DNA from: Anastrepha obliqua | Taxonomy: Eukaryota > Arthropoda > Insecta > Diptera > Tephritidae | NCBI RefSeq assembly: GCF_027943255.1 | Contig: NC_072893.1 | Location: forward strand, 85,877,784 to 85,941,783 | DNA: 64,000 nt | Direction of reading: 5' to 3' | Part shown: in pieces, positions 22,323 through 33,412 of the stretch | Position numbering within the stretch: the stretch's first letter is position 1 | Layout of the letters: every line of letters begins with the position of its first letter | Translations under genes and position numbers: made by a program | Notes under the pieces: model-generated | What the model saw: the letters and a program-made list of their open reading frames with translations, nothing else | What the model was told of the DNA's origin: nothing | Database searches by the model: none

Positions 22323-22643
22323 TTATCGCAAAGTGAAATAAGTGACTTGAATACTGACTTCCAATACTTCAAGAGTAGCGGATTTGTCGGCATAAATCAA
22401 TGGCTTAACATAGCTCCATATAAAGAAATACAGAGGCTTTAAACCAAACGAATAAGGGGCTGATGAATAGGACCACTTCTGGAAAGGAAGTTGGCCCCAA
22501 ATTGATTGCGCAACAAATCGATTGTTAAGACCGCTGTATGGCAAGACGAAGTGCTCTATGAACTTCGCGAACTGATTTTTTTTTATATTTTTAAAGAAAA
22601 TTTCAATAATTTGGATACGTTGTTGTGGCGTTAAGCGATTCAT
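22323..22643 (-). mobile_element. Deleted Tc1-like transposase (N-terminus joined to C-terminus)
   Basis: One open minus-strand frame of 106 codons starts MNRLTPQQRIQIIEIFFKN and passes through a scrambled middle containing GLNNRFVAQSIWGQLPFQKW. It ends KPLYFFIWSYVKPLIYADKS plus ATLEVLEVSIQVTYF. The start is the helix-turn-helix of a DUF4817-type transposase and the end its C-terminal block (normally LTPLDYFLWGYVK). The DDE core is missing. It belongs to a different subfamily from 19551..20075 but has the same kind of deletion. The open frame is notable for a remnant. Confidence 0.7.
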
Positions 22644-22899
22644 GAGGGTTTTACCAAACCTTACCGCACAGAAATATCAACACAGAACATTAGAAAAAAT
22701 GCATAAGGTATCTTCTAGGCTTTAACTAAACATATCCGAAGAGATTTTTCAAAATTTTTTATTTTAATAATATTTCATTTATTTAGACAAAACTTACTTG
22801 AGTACCAAGAATAAAAAAAGAAGCAAAAATATTATTAAGAAAAAGAAACAAGACTTCTTCAAAAGACAAATAAAGCAAATCGAAACAGATTTAAAAAAA

Positions 22900-24560
22900 A
22901 AATATAAGAAAAATGTATCAAGCCATAAAACAACAATCTAAATCTTTTTACCCACGGACGAAAGTTGTCAAAAACAAGAGTGGAGAAACACTAAGGGATA
23001 AACAGCAAATTTCTCATCGTTGGAAGGAACATTTCAATGAAACTCTAAATGTACTGAGAAGAAGAAGCACCAGAATAACAGACCGCTGAGGTGAATATAA
23101 GCAGCCCTAGTTTTGAGGAAATAAAAACCGCCATAAGCAAACTGAAAAATTATAAAAGTAGCGAATTACTAAAATATGGTAGAATACAGTTGGCCAAACC
23201 TCTGCACAACTTAATAATAAAAATATGGGAAACCAACACCTTACCTGCAGAATGGTTAAGAAGCATTATTGTACCGATACATAAAAAAGGCGATAAAGCA
23301 AACTGTCGAAATTACCGAAGCATATCGCTACTGAACTCAGGGTACAAGGTCTTCACAAATATTCTATATTTAAGGTTGAGCCAATATGCTGAAGAAATAC
23401 TAGATGATTACCAAGCAGGCTTTAGAGCCAACTGGTCGACGACCGACCAGGGCTTCATGATCATGCAAACCTTTGAAATACTATATGAATACGACATTGA
23501 TATTCACTGTCTATTTATCGATTTTCAGCAGGCATTTGATAGCATAGACCGAAGTAAAATAAAATACTTGTTGCAGTCTATAGGCACACAAACAAAGCTT
23601 ATTGAACTTGTTATTAAGACCCTTACAAATAAGACAGCAAGTGTTATAGTGCAAGGTGAATGTACGGAACCGTTCTCTATTGTCTCAGGAGTTAAACAAG
23701 GAGATGCACTCTCAACATTGATATTTAACCTGGTGCTACATGCAATACCAAACGAAATAGACCCGAATGGAAGGATCTACAACAAGCCATTCAAAATGTT
23801 TGCCTATGCAGGTGATATACTAATAATGGCAAAAACTAGAAATGAGCTGCAGGCTACGTTCAAAAAGCTGGAGGAAAGAATACATCTAGCTGGACTGATA
23901 ATCAATGCAGAAAAAAACTAAATATATGGGCCGATCAAGATCAAACATTGTATCCAATGATCTGGAGTGTGGGGCATACATATTCCAATGTGCAAATGAG
24001 ATCGCCTACTTGGGCATTACATTATCAGCCAACCAAGACATCTCGGTAGCAATCAATGACAGAATACGGGCAGCCAACAAAGCATATAATGCTAATCTAA
24101 AAGATCTAAAATATTATCGTGTGAGCAAAAATGAAGAATATATAAAGCACTGCTTACATACTGCTGTGAACTATGGACGCTGAAAGCTAACGAGACAAAA
24201 CAGCTAATGTGCTTTGAAAGAAGAGTGCTCCGAAAGATCCGCTTAGACTGGCAGATGGAACTTATCGCATTAAGCACAATGCCGAACTGGAAGACATAGT
24301 TAAGAAAGAAACTATAATAAGATTTATTAAGTCTCAACGAATTAGATGGCTGGCACATGTGGCTAGAATGCCAAGGAAGCGATCAACGAGAAAGGCACTA
24401 GATCTTCTCCCAAATGGGACGCCCAAGGAAAAGGTGGCTAGAAGATGTAGAAGCTGATCTTAGGAAAATGCGCAAGCAATGTTGGGGGGAAGTGCCTGTA
24501 AATCGAGACCGATGGCAAGAAGCTGTGAAGGAAGCAATGGTTCTCCAAGGACTGTAACGC
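22900..24560 (+). mobile_element. RTE-like non-LTR retrotransposon, reverse transcriptase and 3' end, inactive
   Basis: About 22900-23090 reads KSGETLRDKQQISHRWKEHF with a frame break. Then 23091..23921 is open for 276 codons: IIVPIHKKGDKANCRNYRSI, SLLNSGYKVF, YQAGFR, FIDFQQAFDSIDR, GVKQGDALSTLIFNL and FAYAGDILIMAK. The catalytic box is YAGD rather than YADD (23805-23816), so one active-site Asp is lost. Downstream, in other frames, come ANEIAYLGITLSA, CFERRVLRKI and RIRWLAHVARMP, the usual C-terminal end of RTE/Proto2-like elements (clade tentative). No endonuclease upstream, so it is 5'-truncated. It is the longest transposon reading frame in the window. Confidence 0.85.
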
Positions 24561-26110
24561 TAAGAACAAGAATATTTTATCATAAGCAAATGGTATGAAA
24601 CATGCACCGTGCAGTAGTTTCATAAAAAACGGGCCGGCACAAACGACCGTCGACATGGGTTTAGGGTTAAAAATGTAGAAAGATTTCCTAATGTTAAATG
24701 TACACTATAGATATCACACCGCAATTCCAACTTCAGTTCTTTGCCAAGCAGATGTAATTTATGCACAAACACTGAATCTTATCTGAAACTAAGCCCAAAT
24801 TCAGACAAAGTTATAAACTTTCAAGTGCATGAGGTCATTCCAAATTGTACGCACATAGAATATAAATAAAAAGCCGATAATGTGGCGCATATATAATACA
24901 AAAGTTAGGCATTAGACAGTCGTAGTATGTCCTGCATACTAAGCGACTGAATAAACAGAGAACACGAGTATACTCATTGTTAATGCAGCGGACGCTTGGC
25001 AAGGTTTCAATTGTTCAAGAAATGACATTATAAAACCACAACGAAACCATATTTGAATATGTCCTATTGTAAAATATTCGTAAGGCAACGTCCCAAAAAC
25101 ACCATTAAATTTATTATTAAAGCGCATAAACAGATATCGCATGTGCATACAAATAAATAAATATGCATGTGTGGTTGTGTGTACATACATAAGTATGTAT
25201 GTGTATGGGAGGCGGAACAATATTGTGTATGTGCACGAGAGGCGGAAAGCAAATAAATTATAAAGAAGTTTAATCAAAAATAATATACAGTAACGAGCGA
25301 TATTGCAACTGGTTTCATTGAGAAGACAAGAATAAAAAATTAAAGTATAAGAACAAATAAAAAAAATGTAAAAATAAAAATAAAAAACAACAATTTTGAT
25401 AATTAAACTTCATCCTTCCCGGCTATTGTTCGTTAGGCATAAATACATTGCTTCGAGCCGCTTTTGTAGCAGCTGTCACCTTAGCACTTTTTTACCACGC
25501 CTGCGGATAAAGCAAGTTTAGATACTATCCGTCTGATAAATTTCATCAGTCCTTACTGATCAGAGACTAATTCTCTTTTTCGAATTACAGTGCGTTGCTC
25601 CGCTGGTGCTAAGGCTCGTGTAAGATCCTTCTGTTGACACAGTGATAGCCACCTACTCAGAAACATACCAACCTATCAGAAGCGACATACGCACCTTCGG
25701 CGTTCCATCATTGGCTGCTGAGAGCGACTGCCTTTTGAAAATCGTATATTTTTGATTTTAATGCCCACAGCAGAAATCCAAGCAAGGAGCTATTCCCTGT
25801 ATATCGCGCCCAAACACACTGGGCCACGGGGGCCGCTGTGAAGCAAAATACATGTACAAAATACTCAAGGCACAAACTCGTTTTTTGCTTCTAGCACTCG
25901 TTAATGGCAAATAATATCAAATTATAACTTTACCAGCATCGCGAATCGATTTAGTCATTTAGTTCATCCGGAGAACTCGAGTAAAAAGGCAATGAAACTT
26001 AGTCACTATCCGCAGTATATAAAGAGTTGGTATTAAAAATAGATAAGAGCGGTCACTAATCATGCCCATTTTCCATATTACTGTAATTTTCAAACTCTTA
26101 AAAAGTGGTA
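24561..26110. other. No gene recognised
   Basis: AT-rich DNA with short-period ATGTATGT-like runs near 25140-25210, and a less AT-rich stretch at about 25430-25860 without a convincing frame or repeat. Confidence 0.45.
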
Positions 26111-26117
26111 TATTTCC

Positions 26118-26890
26118 TTAACTACCATAGAAAACTTGCCAAAAAGTAATATAGGGCAAGATTTCCAAGATAGAAGCTCCAAGTGAAGCCAGGTTCCTTT
26201 CCACCTGATTTTTCCAACGCATAGGAGGCCTTCCTCTTCTTTTGCTACCACCAGCTGGTACGGTATCGAATACTTTGAAAGCCGGATCGTTTGTATCCAT
26301 TTGGACGACATGACCTAACCAACGTAGCAGCTGGACTTTTATTCGCTGCACTATGTCTTTGTCGTCGTAAAGCTCATACAACTCATCGTTCCAGCGCCTG
26401 CGATATTCGCCGTCACCAACGTGCAAAGGTCCAAAAATCGTTTGCAGATTCTTCCTCTCAAACACTCCAAGCGACGCCTCATCGGATATTATCATCGTCC
26501 AAGCTTCTGCGCCATACGTTAGGACGGGCATGATGAGAGCCTTGTAGAGAGTTATTTTTGTTCGTCCAAAGGAGACTTTACTACTCACTTGCCTACTTAG
26601 TCCAAAGTAACACTTATTGGCAAGAGAGATTCTACGTTGGATTTCAAGGCTGACATTGTTATCGGTGTTCAAGCTGGTTTCAAGATAAACGAAGTCTCTT
26701 AAAACCTCGATATCATAACTGCGCCGACTCTTTTTTGTCTGATGGCAGGAGGTACAGCATTTTGCCCTCGTTCACCACCAGACCCATTCGCTTTGCTTCT
26801 TTATCCAGTTTGGAAAAGGCAGAGCCAACAGCGCAGTTTCTAAGCCGATAATGTCAATATTATCGGTATATAAAAACAGTATCATAATTT
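26118..26890 (-). mobile_element. RTE-like non-LTR retrotransposon, 3' half
   Basis: The minus strand begins near 26885 with FLYTDNIDIIGL, a decayed YADD box (YTDN), followed by FSKLDKEAKRMGLVVNEGKM. Then 184 open codons (26118..26672) contain RRISLANKCYFGLSRQ, LYKALIMPVLTYGAEAWTM, VFERKNLQTIFGPLHVGDGE, LLRWLGHVVQMD and RRGRPPMRWKNQVERNL. This is the standard C-terminal region of RTE-like ORF2. It is a different copy, and probably a different subfamily, from 22900..24560. The related tail at 62405..62545 has the same orientation. Confidence 0.82.
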
Positions 26891-27210
26891 GATACTCGTG
26901 GACAATCTGGCATCCTATCTAAAAAATATATTTACTATAGTCTAAATATGCGAAAAATCTACCAACTTTACATACATATGTACTTATACATTTGCATGTA
27001 CATATATACATACATAAGATCCTCGTATGACTATGCAAATGACAATGACATTTAACAAAAAGCATACATTCACTGGGTATAACAAAGTATATGAGACTTA
27101 CGATTCTAACTGGACTTACACACTTCTTTACTTGTTTAATTAATAATTAGTTATTGATGATCCATGTTATAAATGATAATAAAAATGCACATATTTATTT
27201 ATAATTATAT
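26891..27210. other. No gene recognised
   Basis: AT-rich with TACATATG-type short repeats near 26975-27015; nothing else seen. Confidence 0.45.
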
Positions 27211-27378
27211 TGTTGAGTGTTTACAGCTTTATTGCGGATATGTAGACATTTAGGCACTTGCGCTACAAATCACTATTTAGCCAGACCGACTACAGGTGAT
27301 CAACATCAAGTCGATTGGCATTATTTAATATCATTAGAAATGCATGTCAGATATTTGTTGCCGCCGTTGAAGTTGTAG

Positions 27379-27412
27379 CTTATATAAGCTAACCACCAAT
27401 TTGCGGTTAGTC
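27379..27412 (+). promoter_or_regulatory. Possible TATA/initiator core promoter
   Basis: TATATAAG at about 27381-27388 lies inside a 16 bp perfect palindrome (TAGCTTATATAAGCTA). It is followed after about 28 bases by GGTTAGTCGC, close to the fly initiator TTAGTY. TATA-to-initiator spacing fits a real core promoter on the plus strand. No downstream gene was recognised, so it could be an LTR/transposon promoter or chance. Confidence 0.3.
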
Positions 27413-27649
27413 GCTTTTTAATTAAACAATTAATTACAAATACATATTAAGTATGTACGCTTATAATATAGAAGCAGACGGAAAGAAGTGCATAAATAAA
27501 GTACCCATACAAGATCTTCTGGTTATTCATATATATGTACAAGTACATACATATACAAATAAACACTTGCGCTCACTTAATGTACTCACTTCATCTTTCT
27601 TCAATATTCGCAGTACTTTTCATGCAACATTTTTTTTGTTATTTTTTTA

Positions 27650-28040
27650 TAAAAATATGGCCCCTTATGAATCAGAGTCTCAAACTATCTATAAAAATTT
27701 TTAAAAATCATCATCAAACTTTTAAACTTTTTGATCACTATTCTTAGAAAACTACGCATTCCAAAGTGAAAATTTTAAGTCACTCAAAAATCATTTTGAT
27801 TTTTGACGATTTTTTGCCGAAGGTGTTGGGCATTTCTTCTTCATAAAGCAAGTCGGAAGTCTTTAAATGGAAGACAATTTCCCAACTTTTTAATCAAAAT
27901 TTTTAGAAAACTTCTGGGCATGCAGTTTTAAAGTTATTGTAAAAAAGTGGAAGTTTGAAGTCGCTCAAAAAACGCAGTGATTTTTGGTAATTTTTTTTAT
28001 ATATGATATTGAGCATGCGTTAAATGGAGGAAATGAAGAT
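27650..28040. repeat. Internally repeated AT-rich block, related to 37500..37650
   Basis: Two tandem versions of a roughly 180 bp unit: AATTTTTARAAA, then a GCAT...CAGTTTTAAAG stretch, then AAGTYRCTCAAAA. A third version is at 37500..37650 (GCAGTTTTATAGCCC ... GAAGTGACTCAAAA). At 28047-28077 there are three tandem copies of GACCCACTT. Confidence 0.4.
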
Positions 28041-28077
28041 GATGATTTTTGACCCACTTGACCCACTTGACCCACTT

Positions 28078-29195
28078 CAGTATACCAAAATTCAAAGCGC
28101 TATGAAACTGTGTACCCGGATTTTAACTAAATATTCTGAGTAAAAATTATTATTCTGAGTAATTTTGATGAAAATTTTCTGCATTTTTATACATTTTGTA
28201 CAAAGTTTGATGCCTTGCATTATATAGCTTTTGTTGTAGTATGAAATATATTTTTATAAGCAAATAATTGAAATTAAAAATTAAATAAATAAATTGTCAA
28301 AACCTGTCAATATATGGCGTACACTTTCTTTTGACGCTGACAGTATATGTATATTACATGCAAAATATAATTTACAATTTATGTGACGGAATCTTTGATA
28401 ATGGTTGAAAAATTGTTATAATAAAATAAATGTTAAAGCAACAAAATTTCACACAGCGTAAAAATATATAATTAAATAAAAGCGTGGCTAAAATATTATA
28501 ATTTATTAACTGAATAATGTACGCGGATATCGCTGTTTATTGGATTGGCAATGCAAACAGCTGAGGTGCCCTTGGTTACCACAATCTCCATCAAAATGAA
28601 CATTTTGCTTATTTCCGGGTACAGATGGCGTCGCATTCGCGCGCGTTGCTAGCTCTACCTTGTCGCATAGCGCTTACAACCTTTTTTGGGTATCGTTTAG
28701 AAAAAAACTAACTTTTGAAGCTGCTGGTTAAAGTGGTCATCAGACCCGGCCATCATCGAAGGATGAGGGGATTTTTTTCGGAGGAAAGAGGAGACTAAAA
28801 TACAAAAGTATGAATAATTTGGCATTCTGGCGACGCGAGTGATGACCGCATATACAAATATTATATAAGAACTAAGGATAATTTTATATGAGTGATTAGA
28901 CTTAGCTCTATTCGAGCTACCTAACCGAATCATCTAAATGATATTTCCTGTTATGTAACTAGGAAGGCTCAAAAAAGTATTATTATTATTATATATTTTA
29001 TATTAGAGTAAACATATATCTTACAAACGAAAGAAGGTCCAAAAGTTCCCCAAACAGAATTGCTGAAAAGAGTAGTAGAGATTTTTTTTTTTTTGTAATT
29101 AGCACTGAGTACTTGGCAACCCAACAAAACCATGAATACTAAGTTTAAGTCATATCACAATGCGACTATTCATTAACCTGATATGTCTAAGTTAT
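28078..29195. other. No gene recognised
   Basis: Mostly AT-rich. A GC-richer patch at about 28500-28690 has no open frame or repeat partner in the window. Confidence 0.45.
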
Positions 29196-29199
29196 GTTT

Positions 29200-29770
29200 A
29201 GTTAGGTTACGGTGGTTCCCACACTCGATAAGCCGCATATAGGCCTAGTGGCCCATTGTGATACCACTAGTTTGGGCTCAAGTTCCCCCATCTAATTCGG
29301 AATGTGGTATAAATCGTAAAATATTGTGGATGGCTCTGTATTCTAAGTCTGCCAGAGCTCTAGTAGGTCAGTGGGAGAGGAAATGTTCAACCTCTCTTCA
29401 TCTCTCCCTCATTCTTGCAACAGCAACAGAAGTTATTACTAGATGGATAAGGGACTTAGTTCTATGCTCATTCCTCAGAGCTACCTATTTACCTCACAAG
29501 TGGACTCCAAGACCCATCTACAGTTGGCTCGCATGATGTAGACTGACCTGATACAGAACTTGCTTGAGGATAAATGTGTGGACCTCCATGGACTGAACAG
29601 AATTGAACGATTTAAGAGCAGTTCACTTCCCAGCCAGCTCATCCGCAATGCAATTTCTAGGAATGTATATGTGCCCAGGAATCACAAAGCCGGCTCTCAA
29701 ATAGCTCTATATTGGATTCCCACTTTGGATGAAGTGCCCTGGCACTGTAGATAATTTATTGCAGCTTAAA
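29200..29770 (-). mobile_element. Non-LTR retrotransposon fragment with RNase H tail
   Basis: The minus strand near 29620-29720 reads WAHIYIPRNCIADELAGK, the RNase H block usually seen as WVPGHxxIxGNxxADELA. The sequence down to about 29210 fits the Cys-rich tail and 3' UTR of the same type. Stops and frameshifts throughout. Confidence 0.55.
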
Positions 29771-30985
29771 TCTGAAGTAAGTAGGCTACAGCGCGTCGAG
29801 TGTAAAGCAGGCGTGTACGAGCGAGTTTTTGAATCTTCATAGTCAGAACAGAAATTAATTTTTCAATTGTATGCTACTAGACAAAAGACTTGGATATATC
29901 ACTATGAATCTGAGTCGTAGTGAGAGAAGTCAAAGCAGCAGCGCCACCAGCAGTTCAAGGTAATAAGTTCATAGTAGCTGAAGAGACGGTGAAACCAATG
30001 AGACCAGTGGAAAATAACGCTGCACTTTGTGAAAAATTAAAAGACTCCTACGAAAAATATAACGGGGATAAGAGACTTGAAATGTGCTTCTGTGGCATGT
30101 ACCTACCTTGGCTATGACTGCCCTAAACAACTGTGACTTTTAAACCTCGCCGCTTCAAATTGTTCAAATATACAGTATATTTATATGCAAAAGGAGCATC
30201 TAGCAAAGATTTTCTATTGATGTTAAATCGGTATCTTCACTCTACGGGCTTTTAAACCTCCCCTTATACCTAAAACACAGTTTAGTTTCAGCATTAATTT
30301 GCGTTTTACATTTAAAATATACTATATGTATATGCACAGAGTGCCAGCTGGCAACAAATTAAGGTACGCATAAACTTATCCTTATCATGAGCATCAAATT
30401 TCGCAAAATAAAAAATAATATTTATTTAATTAAGAAAATGTCATAACGAATTCCAGAGAACAAGAATTTCAGCGAAGTAGTGGCTAATAAAGCCATTGTG
30501 GCAATAAAGTCATTGGGGCAACCATTCGGACTATGCTAGCGAGCCAATTCAAAACAACTGCATAAAAATAAAATAAACAAACAAACACAAGCTCAAAATG
30601 TGCAATGGGCACAAATATGCTACGTTAACACCAACAACAATGTTGAGACAATGGCACTTGCCTCATTGTTTTGGCCAAAAACGTGCTGCAGCACATTCGG
30701 CTTTGGCATATTTTCGCTGTGACTTTTGTTTATTCACTTTTCCGCAAAAGTGTTTGTAAAATTTTTAGTTTCGTTGAAGTTACCTCGATCTTGAAACGTG
30801 TTCTGCAAACCAAAAGAAATGCGTTCAAAAAATAAATTATTTACCGAGTGGGTAAATATACATATATACATACATACTTATGTACGTGAGTGTAAAAATG
30901 AAATTATTAACAAAATGTAACGCAGCACCAGCAACAGTTGCTTTAAAACAGTGCTTTAAAAGACGGAAAAAGTAAAAGAGATATA
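29771..30985. other. No gene recognised
   Basis: Contains a 65-codon open frame at 29920..30117 with no recognised domain. Otherwise AT-rich with ATACATATATAC short repeats near 30860. Confidence 0.45.
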
Positions 30986-31254
30986 CAAGGTGGCGAAAAA
31001 TAACTTACCATGTTGGAAAATATATAATTTTTGCATATATAAATTTTGCAAATTATTTGCACGTATACAAACAGACGAGAATAGACAATCGAGCGCGTAA
31101 AGATCAGAATAAAGATTTCCATCACCCAAAATCATTTAATTTTTATTAATATTATTTTATTTTTATGAATATTATTTTAATTTTATTATTATTATCTGTT
31201 TAATAAAAAACTTAATCAAGCATAACATTGGATGATTAATTTTGCGCCACCTTG
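30986..31254 (-). repeat. CAAGGTGG-family MITE, two-ended copy
   Basis: It begins TA-CAAGGTGGCGAAAAATAA and ends TTAATTTTGCGCCACCTTG. Inside are family segments ACAAACAGACGAGAATAGAC and AGAATAAAGATTTCCATCAC, also found in the copy at 48920..49142. An extra AT-rich stretch of about 45 bp near 31140-31195 explains its greater length. No coding sequence. Confidence 0.75.
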
Positions 31255-31439
31255 CATAAAAATTTGACGAACAATCAAAAATATATTGTGACAAATGCGT
31301 ATAAAGTCGGTTACCCTGCTGGAACTCTTATTTATGAAGAAGTACTCGTATACACACAAAATGCCTGCAATAACATCGATGTGTATAAACAAGTTTTGGG
31401 GCAACTAACAAGCAGCTCATTCAATGAACCAATAGGATC

Positions 31440-31890
31440 AAAAAACTTTTAAGCAACATTCATGTGGAACCTTAGAGCAATATAGGCATTTGCGAAATTG
31501 GTTAGTTCTTTCGGCATAGGCTTGGCAGCTAAGTAGTGAACTTGCGCTACAAACGATGATGGATGAAGCTACTTAAGTTGATAACATATCCTTTCATTTC
31601 CAACTGTGCACCGATGGGTTCTCGAAATTAAATGTGGTTGTATCAGATAAACCACGTAGTGGTCGTACAAAAAGTGCAACAACACCAGAAATTATTGAGC
31701 AAGTTTATGATATTGTTTGTGAAGATCCAAGTTCAGCTAAGCGTGAAATTGCTTATTTTACATGAAGAATTTTAAAGAAGTTGGAAAATCTGTTCAGAAA
31801 GTTAGTGCCGCATTCGGTAACAATTTAAGAAACGCTTGCGGAAAATCATTACACAGATGATTGCATTACAAATGAAATAAAAAAGCCATT
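31440..31890 (+). mobile_element. Mariner-type transposase N-terminal fragment
   Basis: Recognisable: VVVSDKPRSGRTKSATTPEI, then IEQVYDIVCEDPSSAKREIA, the second helix-turn-helix of mariner transposases (PRSGRP...TTPE.I..V). Upstream decayed codons include the expected helical start. It stops before the catalytic core. Confidence 0.6.
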
Positions 31891-31939
31891 TAAAAAAACG
31901 GGTATTGCTCGACAATCTTTCTTGACGTTGCCCAAACAT

Positions 31940-32520
31940 TTGAAGAGGTCTGGCACGAAGGGCTTTATAAAAATTAGCAAATTACTACCTTCAAACTCAA
32001 GTCGGACCTCTCTGACAGAGGATTCACGGTAAGAATAAACAAGTTGATAATCGAAGAATTTCTGATATTGGCTGGTGTGTCTCAGGGAACTGTTCTTGGC
32101 ACATCGGGATACCTTCTCTTTGCATAGGTAGAAAGAATCGTTTTAACTTTAACATTCGTGAATAATACCACAATTATGTACCGAAACCGAATGAATGAGC
32201 AAAAAAGAAAGCATTTGAAATTTACGTTGAAGACAAACTCATGTCCTGCTTTTTTTTTTGAATAACATAATCATTCCCCAAGATGGTAACGCTGTACAAA
32301 CCTTGGGTATACACTTTGACCTACCTGGAGAAGACACACTCCTGGAAAAAAGGTATAAATAAATTTGAAAACTTTAAACATACTTTGCCTAATGAACCGG
32401 AATTTTGCATTAAAATTAGACTACAAATTCTTGTTATGCAATTCCATTACAAAGCCAAAATCGTCCGTTTTACTGACATATACAAATATAAAGGTCAAAA
32501 TAAGTCAGAGTAAGTAAAAA
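31940..32520 (+). mobile_element. Jockey-like reverse transcriptase fragment
   Basis: TTFKLKSDLSDRGFTVRINK, then AGVSQGTVLGT (normally AGVPQGSVLGP), then after decayed codons FVNNTTIMYRN, and NAVQTLGIHFDLPGEDTLLE (normally VKYLGIHLD). The order matches a Jockey-type reverse transcriptase from palm to thumb. Truncated at both ends. Confidence 0.6.
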
Positions 32521-32839
32521 CCTGAACAAACACAAAGCTCTTCAAATAAATATGACCAATGACGAAATCAAAATAGCAGCAAAAAATATCTAAAAAACTT
32601 ACAGACCCGCCCGAACCCTGTTCCTACTACTCTCGCACATACAATCGACGTATCACGCCCACACCATTTCAAACAGTACTTTTCAAAATTTTGATTTTGT
32701 TATTAGAAAACTTTAATTCAGTTTTAGAAGATATCAATTCGATTTAAGAAAGTATCATGTGGATGTTTTAGAGCTCAAAAGGTCATGAGGTCGAAGTGCA
32801 AACCTCCAATCAACCTATGTCTATCTATCACACGGATTT

Positions 32840-33412
32840 TAGAATAGTCAAATGTACTTTAGAAAGCAATAAATGTAGTTTAGAAAGTGGCAAAGTGGCA
32901 CTTTAGAAAACATCAAATCTATTCTAGAAAGTGTCAAATGAATTACAAAGAGTCAAATGTATTCTAGAAAGTGTCAAATGTATTTTAAAAACATCAAATG
33001 CATATTAGAAAGGTTCAGATGTGCTTAAGAAAGGAACAAGTGGCCATTATTAAGCAAAAACATATACAATACTCTAAAAAGTGTCAAATATACCTTAGAA
33101 AGAAGCAAATGTACTTCAAAAACAACAAATGTACTTGAGAAAGTCTAAAATGTACTTTAAATTAATCAATTGTAGTCCCGAAAGGAACAAATATACTTTA
33201 TAAGGCGTTAAATGTACTTCAGAAAGCAACAAATGTACATTAGAAAGCGTCAAATGTACTTTAAAAAGCATCAAACGCACTTTAAAAAGCCTCAAATGTG
33301 CTTAAGAAAGGAATAAGTTTCCTTTATAAAGCAAAAAAATGTACTTAAGAAAGCAACAAATGTATTTAAGAAAGTCAAAAATATGCTTTAGAAAACATCA
33401 AGTGTAGTTCAT
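32840..33412. repeat. Degenerate minisatellite, unit about 21 bp
   Basis: Roughly 25-30 head-to-tail units with consensus near CAAATGTACTTTAGAAAGYR, varying 18-24 bp. The units are diverged (for example AAATGTATTCTAGAAAGTGT and AAATGTACTTCAGAAAGCAA). A weaker extension reaches back to about 32700. No long open frame. Divergence between units indicates an old array. Confidence 0.8.

Noticed and set aside
24939..25277. 112-codon minus-strand frame with Tyr/Thr/His repeats
   Set aside because: Produced by the ATGTATGT-type short repeat near 25140-25210.
27211..27450. Solo LTR
   Set aside because: A TG start and a promoter-like core are present, but no matching target duplication, CA end or second copy was found.
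32840..33412. CRISPR-like array
   Set aside because: Units are adjacent and degenerate without spacers, in a eukaryotic genome; it is a minisatellite.
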